A stretch of 64,000 nucleotides of DNA from Cedecea neteri (GTDB taxonomy: Bacteria > Pseudomonadota > Gammaproteobacteria > Enterobacterales > Enterobacteriaceae), in the NCBI RefSeq assembly GCF_000757825.1, contig NZ_CP009451.1:2232001-2296000 (forward strand), in the 5' to 3' direction. Numbering within the stretch: position 1 is the stretch's first letter; every line of letters begins with the position of its first letter. The notes beneath the pieces were generated by a model. It was not told the origin of the DNA and did no database searches. It was given only the letters and a program-made list of their open reading frames with translations. Made by a program: the position numbers and the translations under genes. Of this stretch, positions 53,276 to 63,182 are shown piece after piece.

Positions 53276-54220
53276 ATGCGTTTGAAACCCATAGTTACTG
53301 CGTTACTGGCTGGTGCAATGATCGCAGGCGCGCCGTTTGCCCAGGCGAAAGAGTTAAAGTCTATCGGCGTGACGGTGGGCGACCTCGCCAACCCGTTCTT
53401 CGTGCAGATAACCAAAGGCGCCGAGCTGGAAGCCCGCAAGCTCGCTGGCGACAACGTGAAGGTGACGCTGGTCTCCAGCGGCTACGATCTCGGCCAGCAG
53501 GTGGCGCAGATCGATAACTTTATCGCCGCCAAGGTGGACATGATCATCCTCAACGCCGCAGATTCCAAAGGGATCGGCCCGGCGGTAAAACGCGCGAAAG
53601 ACGCCGGGATCGTCGTGGTGGCGGTGGACGTCGCGGCTGACGGCGCCGATGCCACGATCACCTCAGACAACACCCAGGCCGGGCAAATGGCCTGTAAGTA
53701 CATTTCCGACCGCCTGAAAGATAAAGGCAACGTGGTTATCATCAACGGGCCGCCGGTTTCCGCCGTGCAGAACCGCGTTGAGGGCTGCGAAACCGAATTC
53801 AAAAAGCACCCGGACATTAAGATCCTATCCTCTAATCAGAATGCTAAGGGCAGCCGTGAAGGCGGCCTGGAAGTAATGACCTCGCTGCTGGCGGCGAATC
53901 CGAAGATCGACGGCGTGTTTGCGATCAACGATCCGACGGCGATCGGGGCCGATCTGGCGGCAAAACAGGCCCAGCGTAATGAGTTCTTTATTGTCGGCGT
54001 GGACGGCAGCCCGGACGGTGAGGAGGCCCTGAAGCGCGGCGGCAGCTCGCTGTTTGTGGCGACGCCGGCGCAGGATCCGCAGGTAATGGCGGCGAAAGCG
54101 GTCGAGATTGGCTACGACATTTTGCAGGGTAAACCCGCGCCGAAAGGCCCGGTGCTGATCCCGGTGACGATGATCGATAAGAACAATATTGGCAGCTACA
54201 AAGGGTGGACGGTGAAGTAG
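53276..54220 (+). CDS. Sugar ABC transporter binding protein (RbsB-like)
   Basis: A 314-residue periplasmic SBP: signal peptide (MRLKPIVTALLAGAMIAGAPFAQA), KSIGVTVGDLANPFFVQITKGAE, VDMIILNAADSKGIGPAV and AINDPTAIGADLAAKQA. GAGTGAGGA stands before the ATG. Ligand unknown; D-lyxose or a related sugar is suggested by the next gene. Confidence 0.92.
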   Translation: MRLKPIVTALLAGAMIAGAPFAQAKELKSIGVTVGDLANPFFVQITKGAELEARKLAGDNVKVTLVSSGYDLGQQVAQIDNFIAAKVDMIILNAADSKGIGPAVKRAKDAGIVVVAVDVAADGADATITSDNTQAGQMACKYISDRLKDKGNVVIINGPPVSAVQNRVEGCETEFKKHPDIKILSSNQNAKGSREGGLEVMTSLLAANPKIDGVFAINDPTAIGADLAAKQAQRNEFFIVGVDGSPDGEEALKRGGSSLFVATPAQDPQVMAAKAVEIGYDILQGKPAPKGPVLIPVTMIDKNNIGSYKGWTVK

Positions 54221-54224
54221 TTTT

Positions 54225-54293
54225 CCCCTCACCCAGTCGAGTCAGAACGCCGTCAGTCCCCTCTCCCTTCCAGGGAGAGGGCCAGGGTGAGGG
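54225..54293. repeat. Shortened REP element (R8)
   Basis: CCCCTCACCCA, a short remnant, then CCCCTCTCCC / GGGAGAGGGCCAGGGTGAGGG. The first hairpin is largely lost. It lies between the SBP and isomerase genes. Confidence 0.75.
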
Positions 54294-54314
54294 TCCACGT
54301 CAAAGGGAGGCCAG

Positions 54315-54998
54315 ATGAAACGCTCCGAGGTTAATCAGTACCTGAATGAAACCCGCCAGTTCTTTGCCCGCCACGATATCCAGCTGCCGCCGTTCGCCGG
54401 GTTCTCGCCGCAAACATGGCAGCAGCTTGATTCCCACAGCTGGCAGGAAGTGTTTGATCTGAAGCTAGGATGGGATATTACCGACTTCGGCGGCAGCGAT
54501 TTTCTTATCATGGGCCTCACGCTGTTTACCCTGCGCAACGGCTCACCTGAAGGTGCGCCCTACGCCAAAACTTACGCCGAAAAAGTCATGCACGTGCGTG
54601 AAAATCAGATGACGCCGATGCATTTTCACTGGAGCAAACAGGAAGACATTATCAACCGCGGCGGCGGTAATTTGATTGTTGAACTGTGGCATTCAGATCC
54701 GTTTGAACAGCCCGATGAATCGGACATTACGGTGGTGATTGACGGCTGCCGCCAGACGCACGCAGCAGGCAGCCAGCTGCGCCTTTCTCCGGGGGAAAGT
54801 ATCAGCCTGGTGCCGGAGATGTACCACAGCTTCTGGGGCGAGCCCGGCTACGGCGACGTGCTGGTCGGTGAGGTTTCGATGGTGAACGATGACGATCACG
54901 ACAACCGTTTTTTAAAGCCTCTCGAGCGCTTCAGCACCCTTACCGAAGACGCCGGGCCGGAGCTGCTTTTGTGTCATGAGTACCGCCGGTTTATCTAA
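54315..54998 (+). CDS. D-lyxose isomerase-like protein
   Basis: A 227-residue cupin of the D-lyxose isomerase (LyxE/EcSI) family. Metal ligands are expected in MHFHWSKQEDIINRGGG (H-x-H...E) and in PEMYHSFWG (His). Characterised members interconvert D-lyxose and D-xylulose and D-mannose and D-fructose. Last gene of the operon, AGGGAGG before the ATG. Its stop nearly meets the stop of the response-regulator gene. Confidence 0.88.
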   Translation: MKRSEVNQYLNETRQFFARHDIQLPPFAGFSPQTWQQLDSHSWQEVFDLKLGWDITDFGGSDFLIMGLTLFTLRNGSPEGAPYAKTYAEKVMHVRENQMTPMHFHWSKQEDIINRGGGNLIVELWHSDPFEQPDESDITVVIDGCRQTHAAGSQLRLSPGESISLVPEMYHSFWGEPGYGDVLVGEVSMVNDDDHDNRFLKPLERFSTLTEDAGPELLLCHEYRRFI

Positions 54999-55729
54999 AC
55001 CGCATTATTTTCGCCGTGGGTGACATCCGCGGCAAAGACGTAGCCCACGCCGCGGATGGTGCGGATAAGCGTGGGCTGGTGCGGATTGACCTCGATTTTG
55101 CGCCGCAGCCGCATAATCAGCACGTCGATAGTCCGGTCAAACACTTCGAGGCTTTCGCTGTGGGTTAGCTCAAGCAGTTTTTCCCGCGACAGCACCTTTC
55201 TGGCGTGCTGCACCAGGGAAAGCAGCAGACCATATTCCCCCTGGGTGAGATCAACCTGCTGCTGCCGGGCGTTCATCAGCTGGCAGCGGTCGGTGTCCAG
55301 CCGCCAGCCGTTAAACTGCAGCGCGCTGGTTTTCGTCGGGCTGGTTTCTACGGCCAGCGCCCCGCTGCGCCTCAGCACCGCTTTCACCCTCGCGACGACC
55401 ACGCGGCCGTTAAACGGTTTGGCGATGTAGTCATCGGCGCCCATTTCCAGCCCCACCACCACGTCAGACTCGCTGCCCATGCCGGTCAGCATCACCACCG
55501 GCAGCGCCGGACGTAGCTTTTGCACCTGCTGAAGCACCAGCAGGCCGTTGGTATCCGGCAGCATCATATCCAGCAGGATAAGCGCGATGGAGGGCTCTGC
55601 CGCCACAATCTGCAGCGCTTCATTGCCGCTATGGCACACCAGCACGTCGAAGACGTGTTCGCTGAGCACATCGCGCAGCACGTCGCAAATGGCCTTGTCG
55701 TCATCCACCACCAGGATTGCAGGTTTCAT
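54995..55729 (-). CDS. OmpR-family response regulator
   Basis: A 244-residue regulator: receiver with DDD near the start, phospho-Asp in LILLDMMLPDTNG, Thr in VMLTGMGSESD and Lys in YIAKPF; C-terminal winged helix (DLTQGEYGLLLSLV, VLSREKLLE, VLIMRLRRKIE, IRTIRGVGYVFA). The ATG at 55729 has GGAGA before it; the frame runs open further up to 55831. Convergent with the lyxose isomerase gene, overlapping by four bases. It is the probable partner of the hybrid kinase at 47846-50428. Confidence 0.9.
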   Translation of the reverse strand: MKPAILVVDDDKAICDVLRDVLSEHVFDVLVCHSGNEALQIVAAEPSIALILLDMMLPDTNGLLVLQQVQKLRPALPVVMLTGMGSESDVVVGLEMGADDYIAKPFNGRVVVARVKAVLRRSGALAVETSPTKTSALQFNGWRLDTDRCQLMNARQQQVDLTQGEYGLLLSLVQHARKVLSREKLLELTHSESLEVFDRTIDVLIMRLRRKIEVNPHQPTLIRTIRGVGYVFAADVTHGENNAV

Positions 55730-55854
55730 TATTGTCTCCGGAGGGGAGGAGGTTCTTTTTAGTGTGAGCGATTGTTGATTGCGCGCCGCAGAAAGAACAC
55801 AGATCCGTGCGGAATTTTCTATCACTGTCACAAATGCCCGTCAGTTCGACACGT

Positions 55855-55870
55855 CATTTATGACGAAATC
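55855..55870. promoter_or_regulatory. FhlA-like upstream activator site 1 of fdhF
   Basis: CATTTATGACGAAATC resembles the FhlA motif (CATTTCGTACGAAATG type). About 75-90 bases upstream of the sigma-54 promoter. Confidence 0.5.
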
Positions 55871-55877
55871 CCCGGCC

Positions 55878-55897
55878 TTTCGTCAGCCCGTGCGAAA
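55878..55897. promoter_or_regulatory. FhlA-like upstream activator site 2 of fdhF
   Basis: TTTCG-TCAGCCCGTG-CGAAA is a second imperfect palindrome of the same type. fdhF is known to be activated by FhlA-formate in E. coli. Confidence 0.5.
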
Positions 55898-55937
55898 GAT
55901 GCCCGCCAAACCCGCGCCAATACCCACTCACTCTATG

Positions 55938-55954
55938 TGGCATAGATAATGCAT
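55938..55954 (+). promoter_or_regulatory. Sigma-54 promoter of fdhF
   Basis: TGGCATAGATAATGCAT: GG at -24 (55939-55940) and GC at -12 (55951-55952) with exactly 10 bases between, the sigma-54 rule. It is about 70 bases before the fdhF ATG. Confidence 0.75.
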
Positions 55955-56023
55955 TGAGTGGCGCAGCAAGGCGGTTTGCATTTATCGCCGCACTTAAATG
56001 ACAGCATTGACTGGAGCAACATG

Positions 56024-58171
56024 ATGAAAAAAGTCGTCACGGTTTGCCCCTATTGCGCCTCGGGTTGCAAGATAAACCTGGTGGTGGATAACGGCAAAAT
56101 CGTCAAGGCGGAAGGCGCACAGGGTAAAACCAACCAGGGCGACCTGTGCCTGAAGGGTTATTACGGGTGGGACTTTATCACCGACACCAAAATCCTTACT
56201 CCGCGTTTGAAATCCCCGATGATTCGCCGCGAGCGCGGCGGCAAGCTGGAAGCGGTTTCCTGGGATGAAGCGCTGGACTATGTCAGCTCTCGTCTGAGCG
56301 AGATCAAAGCCAAGTATGGCCCTAACGCCATTCAAACCACCGGCTCCTCACGCGGGACCGGCAATGAAACCAACTATGTAATGCAAAAATTTGCGCGCGC
56401 CGTTATTGGAACCAATAACGTCGATTGCTGCGCACGTGTCTGACACGGCCCATCGGTTGCAGGTCTGCACCAGTCGGTCGGTAATGGCGCGATGAGTAAC
56501 TCTATCGTCGAGATTGAGGATACTGATTTAGTCTTTGTGTTCGGGTACAACCCGGCAGATTCACACCCTATCGTGGCTAATCGCGTGATTAAAGCGAAGC
56601 AGAAAGGGGCACAGATTATCGTTGTCGATCCGCGCAAAATTGAAACCGCGCGCATTGCCGACATGCATTTGAGGTTACGAAACGGCTCTAACATCGCGCT
56701 TCTGAACGCGATTGGCCACGTCATTATTGAAGAGAACCTTTACGACCACGCTTTCGTAGCGGCTCGTACCGAAGGCTTCGAGGAGTATCGCAAAATCGTT
56801 GAAGGCTACACGCCGGAGTCCGTCGAAGAAATCACTGGCGTCAGCGCCGGGGAGATCCGTGCGGCCGCGCGTATGTATGCCAAAGCCAAAACGGCCACCA
56901 TCCTGTGGGGCATGGGCGTGACCCAGTTCTACCAGGGCGTGGAAACCGTGCGCTCGCTCACCAGCCTGGCGCTGATGACCGGCAACCTTGGCAAACCTAA
57001 CGTGGGCGTGAACCCGGTTCGCGGCCAGAACAACGTGCAGGGCGCCTGCGATATGGGCGCACTGCCGGATATGTTCCCCGGTAACCAGTACGTTCGTGAC
57101 GCGGAAACCCGCAGCAAATTTGCTACTGCCTGGGGCGTTGACGCGCTGCCGGAAGCCAACGGTTACCGCATCAGCGAACTGCCTCACCGCGTAGAACATG
57201 GTGAAGTCCGTGCCGCCTATATTATGGGTGAAGATCCGCTGCAAACCGATGCCGAGCTTTCTGCGGTGCGCAAAGCGTTTGCCGGACTTGAGCTGGTGAT
57301 TGTGCAGGACATCTTCATGACCAAAACCGCCGCCGAGGCAGACGTTATCTTACCGTCAACCTCCTGGGGCGAGCATGAAGGGGTCTTCACCGCCGCCGAC
57401 CGTGGCTTCCAGCGCTTCTTTAAGGCGGTTGAGCCGAAGTGGGATCTCAAAACGGACTGGCAGATTATCAGCGAAATCGCCACCCGCATGGGCTACCCGA
57501 TGCGCTACAGCAACACCCAGGAAATTTGGGACGAGCTGCGTCATCTGTGCCCGGACTTCTACGGCGCGACCTACGAGAAGATGGGCGAGCTGGGCTATAT
57601 CCAGTGGCCTTGCCGGGACACTTCCGACGCGGACCTGGGCACCTCTTATCTTTATGAGAGCAAGTTCGAGCGCCCTAACGGCCTGGGGCAGTTCTTCACC
57701 TGCGACTGGGCACCGCCTATCGATCGCATCACCGACGAGTACCCGATGGTGCTTTCCACGGTGCGTGAAGTCGGCCACTACTCCTGCCGTTCAATGACCG
57801 GCAACTGTGCCGCCCTGGCCGCGCTGGCCGATGAGCCGGGTTATGCACAAATCCACGTCGAAGATGCCGCCCGGCTGGGCATTGAAGATGAAGCGTTGAT
57901 TTGGGTGAATTCGCGTAAAGGCCGGGTTATCACCCGGGCTGCGGTCAGCGAGCGTCCGAATAAAGGCGCGGTGTACATGACCTATCAGTGGTGGATTGGT
58001 GCCTGTAATGAGCTGGTGACGGAGAACCTTAGCCCGATAACCAAAACGCCGGAGTACAAGTACTGCGCCGTGCGCGTCGAGCCGATTGCCGATCAGCAGG
58101 CCGCCGAGCAGTATGTGATTGATGAGTACAGCAAGCTGAAGGCCCGTCTGCGCGAGAGCGCGAGAGGATAA
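56024..58171 (+). CDS. fdhF: Formate dehydrogenase H, selenoprotein
   Basis: A 715-residue molybdopterin enzyme whose reading frame runs through an in-frame TGA at 56441-56443, giving selenocysteine at residue 140 (NNVDCCARV-U-HGPSVAGL), as in E. coli FdhF of equal length. The N-terminal 4Fe-4S cysteines are C8, C11, C15 and C42 (VCPYCASGCK; DLCLKGYYGW). It oxidises formate to CO2 within formate hydrogenlyase on the cytoplasmic side. A SECIS hairpin follows the TGA. The start at 56024 has GGAG seven bases before it; a plain ORF finder would split the gene at the TGA. It is not a pseudogene. Confidence 0.96.
56441..56482 (+). promoter_or_regulatory. SECIS element of fdhF
   Basis: The bases from the TGA on (with CGGTTGCAGGTCTGCACC in the loop part, including the SelB-contact GGTCT) match the known bacterial fdhF SECIS. 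It directs SelB-tRNA-Sec to the TGA. Confidence 0.88.
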
Positions 58172-58176
58172 TACAT

Positions 58177-58253
58177 CCCCTCACCCTAACCCTCTCCCCA
58201 TAGGGGAGAGGGGATAAAGAACATGTTTTCCTCCCTCGCCCCTTTGGGGAGAG
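58177..58253. repeat. REP repeat split by IS110 copy B (R9, left part)
   Basis: CCCCTCACCCTAACCCTCTCCCC / GGGGAGAGGGG, spacer, then CCCTCGCCCCTTTGGGGAGAG up to the element border. The TAACCC arm is intact and faces fdhF; the GGCCC arm is on the far side of the element at 59452-59468. Confidence 0.85.
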
Positions 58254-58268
58254 ATACCGTCTTGTCGG

Positions 58269-59228
58269 TTATCCGGCAAGCGGTATTTCAGCGTTAAATT
58301 CACGCCCTGATTTCACCACCCCATAAGCCAGCTGTAGCAGCTTTCTCATTCCTGCACACACGCGTTCTTTGCCTGTCTTCCCCCTGCTCGCCATCCGGGT
58401 CATCAGGTCTTTCACCACTTCATTACATCTTCCCGCCACTACCGTAGGCATATACAGCACGCTACGCAGCTCACGGCTCCCCACTTTTGACAACCTGCTC
58501 TTTCCCTTCCACATCCCGGACTCACAACGTCGTGGGTTCAGCCCTGCATAAGCCACCAGAGCCTTACTGCTCCTGAACCGCCTCAGGTTTCCCGCGAAGG
58601 CCAGAAGACTCGTACTCAGCACATCTCCCACTCCCGGGATACTCTCCAGCAGCGCTTTGTCTTTTCTCAGGTCCGGGTCATCATCAATGTGCTGTCTGAT
58701 TTTCTTTTTGGTTTCTTTTATCAGTTCATCCAGCGTGGCGATGTGCTCTTTTAACGAGCCAGTGATGACCTCATCTGCGGCCTCCAGCCTGTTCTCTTCC
58801 ATCTGACGCATCTCTTCAAGATTTTTAAGATGCCGCACCAGCGCGGTCAGCTGTCGCTGGCTGAGAGGAGCCGGATGCCATTGGGCTGGCTGATACAGGG
58901 CACAATACCGTGCTATCAGGGCGGCATCGCTTTTATCCGTTTTGTTTCGGGTCAGTTCGGTGTTACTGAAGGCATGAATGCGGGCAGGGTTTTCCAGGCT
59001 GACGCGATAGCCGCCATCGGACAATGCCGTGGCGAGTTCCGTGCTGTAGCTGCCCGTCGCTTCCATACAGACATGACAGTCCCCAAAGCGGGTCAGCCAG
59101 TGAATAAACTCACGACATCCCGCAGGCGTGTTAGCAAACTTTTTAGTTTTGTATTTCTGACCAGGCAGCAGGACAGCGACATCAAATTTTAGCTTAGCAA
59201 TATCAACGCCGACAGAAGTGAGGGTCAT
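58269..59228 (-). CDS. IS110-family transposase, copy B
   Basis: A 319-residue DEDD recombinase identical in protein to copy A (24299-25258); see there for domains. The one base difference seen (GCG against GCA for Ala in SLLAFAGNL) is silent. The gene is intact. Confidence 0.95.
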   Translation of the reverse strand: MTLTSVGVDIAKLKFDVAVLLPGQKYKTKKFANTPAGCREFIHWLTRFGDCHVCMEATGSYSTELATALSDGGYRVSLENPARIHAFSNTELTRNKTDKSDAALIARYCALYQPAQWHPAPLSQRQLTALVRHLKNLEEMRQMEENRLEAADEVITGSLKEHIATLDELIKETKKKIRQHIDDDPDLRKDKALLESIPGVGDVLSTSLLAFAGNLRRFRSSKALVAYAGLNPRRCESGMWKGKSRLSKVGSRELRSVLYMPTVVAGRCNEVVKDLMTRMASRGKTGKERVCAGMRKLLQLAYGVVKSGREFNAEIPLAG

Positions 59229-59451
59229 CTGATTCTCCGTAACCTTATGAATAATATCGCCAGACCATCCTTATATGTGGGTGCTCAGAGGCACAGGATA
59301 CCGTTCGGTCTTGAGGCGACAGGGAATAAGGTTGCCGGGGCATAATCTCTCCCACGGGCTCGGAAGCACCAGGGCCAGGGGATGCTCACCGGCAACCTCC
59401 CGATGATCAGTCGGGGATCTTCCCCGCACTGGCGGGGAAGTTCAAGACATA
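59229..59451 (-). ncRNA. Likely IS110 bridge RNA (copy B)
   Basis: Same sequence as copy A by eye. The target-type loop is at 59331-59396, with guide-like CTGGCCCT at 59371-59378 and GTGGGAGAG at 59347-59355 (minus strand). The target used here reads CTCTCCCCA, pairing with seven of the nine right-guide bases next to the core. Confidence 0.72.
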
Positions 59452-59468
59452 AGGGCCGGGGTGAGGGG
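59452..59468. repeat. REP repeat split by IS110 copy B (R9, right part)
   Basis: AGGGCCGGGGTGAGGGG, the GGCCC-type outer arm, directly before the gltP stop. Confidence 0.85.
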
Positions 59469-59474
59469 CTTTAC

Positions 59475-60788
59475 TTAACTGCTCGCTTTACTGTCAAATT
59501 TCCCAAAAAGCTCACGCTCATAGGCCTGGGCTTTTTTATGGTCGAATTTGTGTTCCCACTTGGCGATAACCAGCACCGCCAGCGCGTTGCCAACTACGTT
59601 TAGCGCGGTACGCGCCATATCCAGAATACGGTCAACACCGGCAATAAACGCCAGTCCTTCCAGCGGAATACCGACGCTGCCAAGCGTTGCCAGCAGCACC
59701 ACGAAGGAGACGCCCGGCACGCCGGCAATCCCTTTTGAGGTCACCATCAGCGTCAGCACCAGGATGATTTCCTGCCACAGCGACAGCTCGATGCCGTACA
59801 GCTGTGCGATGAAAATCGCCGCAATACTCTGGTACAGCGTGGAGCCATCGAGGTTAAACGAATAACCCGTCGGCACCACAAAGCTGGTGATCGACGCCGG
59901 AGCGCCATAGGCTTCCATCTTCTCGATGATGCGCGGCAGTACGCTTTCAGAGCTGGCGGTAGAGAACGCCAGGATCAGTTCATCTTTCAGAATGCGCATC
60001 AGGATAGTGATTTTCAGCCCGCACAGCCGCGCCACGGCGCCCAGCACTACAAATGCGAAGAAGGCAATCGCCACGTACACCAGCACCACCAGCTTCAGCA
60101 GCGGCCAAAGCGAGGCAAAGCCAAAGTTCGCCACGGTCACCGAGATAAGCGCAAAGACGCCAACCGGCGCATAGCGCATCACCATGTGCGTCACTTTGAA
60201 CATGGTTTCAGAGATGGAGCGGAAAACGGTCACCAGCGGTTCACGATGCGTGGCCGGCAGCGACGACAGCCCAAGGCCAAACAGCACCGAGAAGAAGATG
60301 ATCGGCAGCATCTCGCCCTTCGCCATCGACGCGACGATGTTGGTGGGCACGAGGGACAGAATGGTGCCCATCAGGCCGTGAGAATGGCTTTGAACATCCT
60401 GGGCAGTATGCTGGTATTTCGAAATATCCACGGTAGCAAGCTGCGACATATCTATGCCGTGGCCCGGCTGGAACACATTCGCGAGCGTAATGCCCAGAAT
60501 GATGGCAACCGTCGTGATCACTTCGAAATAAATGATGGTTTTTGCCCCGATGCGGCCGAGCTGTTTGGCGTCGCCAACGCCGGCGATCCCAACCACCAGG
60601 GTGGAAATCACAATCGGCACGACGATCATTTTGATCAGGTGGATAAAGATATCGCCCGCCGGTGAAAGCAGGTTAGCGACCAGCCACTCACGGCTATCAC
60701 TTTGATAATGAAGAAAACTTCCCAGGATAATGCCCAGCACCAGCGCCAGCAAAATTTGCCAGGCCAGGCTGATTTTAAAGTTTTTCAT
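59475..60788 (-). CDS. gltP: Glutamate/aspartate:proton symporter GltP
   Basis: A 437-residue DAACS-family symporter, same length as E. coli GltP: starts MKNFKISLAWQILLALVLG; family motifs STASSESVLPRIIEKME (serine-rich loop), VVPTGYSFNLDGSTLYQSIA and GVDRILDMARTALNVVGNALA. About eight membrane segments with two re-entrant loops. Imports glutamate and aspartate with protons, independent of sodium. Divergent from acs, as in E. coli where nrf genes lie between. Confidence 0.96.
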   Translation of the reverse strand: MKNFKISLAWQILLALVLGIILGSFLHYQSDSREWLVANLLSPAGDIFIHLIKMIVVPIVISTLVVGIAGVGDAKQLGRIGAKTIIYFEVITTVAIILGITLANVFQPGHGIDMSQLATVDISKYQHTAQDVQSHSHGLMGTILSLVPTNIVASMAKGEMLPIIFFSVLFGLGLSSLPATHREPLVTVFRSISETMFKVTHMVMRYAPVGVFALISVTVANFGFASLWPLLKLVVLVYVAIAFFAFVVLGAVARLCGLKITILMRILKDELILAFSTASSESVLPRIIEKMEAYGAPASITSFVVPTGYSFNLDGSTLYQSIAAIFIAQLYGIELSLWQEIILVLTLMVTSKGIAGVPGVSFVVLLATLGSVGIPLEGLAFIAGVDRILDMARTALNVVGNALAVLVIAKWEHKFDHKKAQAYERELFGKFDSKASS

Positions 60789-61214
60789 AACGACTACAGT
60801 TCCTCAAAAAAACGCCATTCCCATGCTGTTGACTCAGGAGAAGGTCACAAACTGAAAGGGGGTATGACAAACGTCAGGTGTTAAGCGGGGTTTTTTAAAG
60901 CGCCGTATGAGTACCATCCCGATAGCCTGCTGCGCAACTCTTCATTTTCAAGGTTATGCACTGACTTAACGCTGATAAGCAGGATTTTCATCACATCCGT
61001 GGATATAACTTATTGTTATGGAAAAAATTTCATTATTTGTTTTTAGAATTAAGTCACTCCGGTAATTATTTCTTATGATTCATCTGTTTGAACATTTTTT
61101 GCGCGATTATTTTAATGCGTGATCTGCCGCCCAAAAAGTAAACAAAGCTGCCTATACCCCTACAATTAACGTTTGTGTGACATATTATTAACATCCTAAA
61201 GGAGAAAAAAAGCC
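60789..61214. promoter_or_regulatory. Divergent gltP/acs regulatory region
   Basis: About 425 AT-rich bases with no gene. A TGTGA (61176-61180) in GTTTGTGTGACATATTATT is a possible CRP half-site, and TACAAT (61161-61166) a possible -10. E. coli acs is CRP-activated with Fis/IHF input; I cannot place full sites here. The nrf operon found between in E. coli is absent. Confidence 0.4.
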
Positions 61215-63173
61215 ATGAGCCAAATACACAAACACGCTATTCCCGCAAACATTGCGGACCGTTGCCTGATAAACCCGGAGCAGTACCAGGCCCTGTATCA
61301 GCAGTCGATACAGGATCCCGATGCGTTTTGGGGCGAGCAGGGAAAAATCCTCGACTGGATAAAACCCTACAAAAAGGTGAAAAACACCTCTTTCGCGCCG
61401 GGAAACATCTCTATTAAGTGGTATGAGGACGGCACGCTGAATTTAGCCGCAAACTGCCTCGACCGACACCTGGAAGAACGAGGCGATCAAACCGCCATTA
61501 TCTGGGAAGGCGATGACGCAACCCAGAGCAAACACATCACCTACCGCGAGCTGCACCGCGATGTCTGCCGTTTTGCCAATACGCTGGTCGAGCTGGGGAT
61601 TAAAAAAGGGGATGTTGTCGCCATTTATATGCCGATGGTGCCTGAGGCCGCCGTCGCCATGCTCGCCTGCGCGCGCATTGGGGCCGTGCATTCCGTCATC
61701 TTTGGCGGTTTCTCGCCGGAAGCCGTGGCCGGGCGCATCATCGATTCCAGCTCCCGGCTGGTGATCACCGCCGACGAAGGCGTACGCGCCGGGCGTTCCA
61801 TCCCGCTGAAAAAGAACGTGGATGACGCGCTTAAAAATCCAAATGTGAAAACCGTCGAGCACGTTATCGTGCTGAAACGCACCGGCGGCAAAATCGACTG
61901 GCACCAGAACCGTGACCTGTGGTGGAGCGAGCTGGTGGAGAAAGCCAGCGACCAGCATCAGCCGGTCGAAATGAGCGCCGAAGATCCGCTGTTCATCCTC
62001 TATACCTCCGGCTCTACCGGCAAGCCTAAAGGCGTGCTGCACACCACCGGTGGCTATCTCGTTTACGCCGCCAGCACCTTTAAATACGTCTTCGATTACC
62101 ATCCGGGTGACGTCTACTGGTGTACGGCGGACGTGGGCTGGGTCACCGGGCACAGCTACCTGCTTTATGGCCCGCTGGCCTGCGGCGCGATCACGCTGAT
62201 GTTTGAGGGCGTGCCTAACTGGCCGAAGCCAAACCGCATGGCGCAGGTGGTCGACAAACATAAGGTGAATATTCTCTACACCGCGCCAACCGCCATCCGC
62301 GCGCTGATGGCCGAAGGGGATAAGGCCACCGAAGGCACAGACCGCTCTTCGCTGCGCATTCTTGGCTCCGTGGGCGAGCCTATCAACCCGGAAGCCTGGG
62401 AGTGGTACTGGAAGCACATCGGCAATGAGAAATGCCCGGTGATGGACACCTGGTGGCAGACGGAAACCGGCGGCTTTATGATCACCCCGCTGCCTGGCGC
62501 AACCGAGCTGAAAGCCGGTTCCGCTACCCAGCCGTTCTTTGGCGTTCAGCCCGCGCTGGTCGATAATGAAGGCAACCCGCAACCGGGCGCCACCGAAGGC
62601 AATCTGACCATTACCGATTCCTGGCCGGGCCAGGCGCGCACGCTGTTTGGCGACCATGAGCGCTTCGAGCAGACCTACTTCTCCACCTTCAAAAATATGT
62701 ATTTCAGCGGTGACGGCGCGCGCCGGGACGAAGACGGCTATTACTGGATAACCGGCCGCGTGGACGACGTGCTGAACGTGTCCGGCCACCGCCTTGGTAC
62801 CGCAGAGATCGAGTCGGCGCTGGTGTCCCATCCGAAGATTGCCGAGGCCGCCGTGGTGGGCATTCCACACAACATTAAAGGCCAGGCGATTTACGCCTAC
62901 GTGACGCTGAACCACGGCGAAGAGCCGACGCCGGAGCTGTACGCCGAGGTGCGCAACTGGGTACGTAAAGAGATTGGCCCGCTCGCCACGCCGGATGTAC
63001 TGCACTGGACCGACTCGCTGCCGAAAACCCGCTCCGGCAAGATCATGCGTCGCATCCTGCGCAAGATTGCCTCCGGTGACACCAGCAATCTGGGCGATAC
63101 CTCCACCCTCGCCGATCCTGGCGTGGTAGAAAAACTGCTGGAAGAAAAACAGGCGTTAACCATACCTTCGTAA
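61215..63173 (+). CDS. acs: Acetyl-CoA synthetase Acs
   Basis: A 652-residue AMP-forming ligase, same length as in E. coli: P-loop-like [26 protein letters not shown], the hinge region [35 protein letters not shown] and the acetylation-site motif [14 protein letters not shown]. Converts acetate, ATP and CoA to acetyl-CoA; the following yjcH-actP supply acetate uptake. AAAGGAGAAA precedes the ATG. Confidence 0.97.
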   Translation: MSQIHKHAIPANIADRCLINPEQYQALYQQSIQDPDAFWGEQGKILDWIKPYKKVKNTSFAPGNISIKWYEDGTLNLAANCLDRHLEERGDQTAIIWEGDDATQSKHITYRELHRDVCRFANTLVELGIKKGDVVAIYMPMVPEAAVAMLACARIGAVHSVIFGGFSPEAVAGRIIDSSSRLVITADEGVRAGRSIPLKKNVDDALKNPNVKTVEHVIVLKRTGGKIDWHQNRDLWWSELVEKASDQHQPVEMSAEDPLFILYTSGSTGKPKGVLHTTGGYLVYAASTFKYVFDYHPGDVYWCTADVGWVTGHSYLLYGPLACGAITLMFEGVPNWPKPNRMAQVVDKHKVNILYTAPTAIRALMAEGDKATEGTDRSSLRILGSVGEPINPEAWEWYWKHIGNEKCPVMDTWWQTETGGFMITPLPGATELKAGSATQPFFGVQPALVDNEGNPQPGATEGNLTITDSWPGQARTLFGDHERFEQTYFSTFKNMYFSGDGARRDEDGYYWITGRVDDVLNVSGHRLGTAEIESALVSHPKIAEAAVVGIPHNIKGQAIYAYVTLNHGEEPTPELYAEVRNWVRKEIGPLATPDVLHWTDSLPKTRSGKIMRRILRKIASGDTSNLGDTSTLADPGVVEKLLEEKQALTIPS

Positions 63174-63182
63174 CCTTGTTCT

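Larger units (their letters stand above)
58254..59453 (-). mobile_element. IS110-family element, copy B (1200 bp)
   Basis: Same 1200 bp as copy A in reverse orientation, with AG (CT on its own strand) at 58252-58253 and 59452-59453. Removing it restores CCGGCC-CT-CTCCCC within a REP. One silent difference from copy A was seen in the transposase (58593). It lies between fdhF and gltP and breaks neither gene. Confidence 0.88.

Noticed and set aside
56492..58171. Separate gene beginning after the TGA in fdhF
   Set aside because: It is the continuation of fdhF past a selenocysteine codon, shown by the SECIS and by the unbroken match to the E. coli protein order of motifs.
61443..63005. 520-codon frame on the minus strand inside acs
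   Set aside because: Shadow frame of a GC-rich conserved gene; acs is full length with all motifs.
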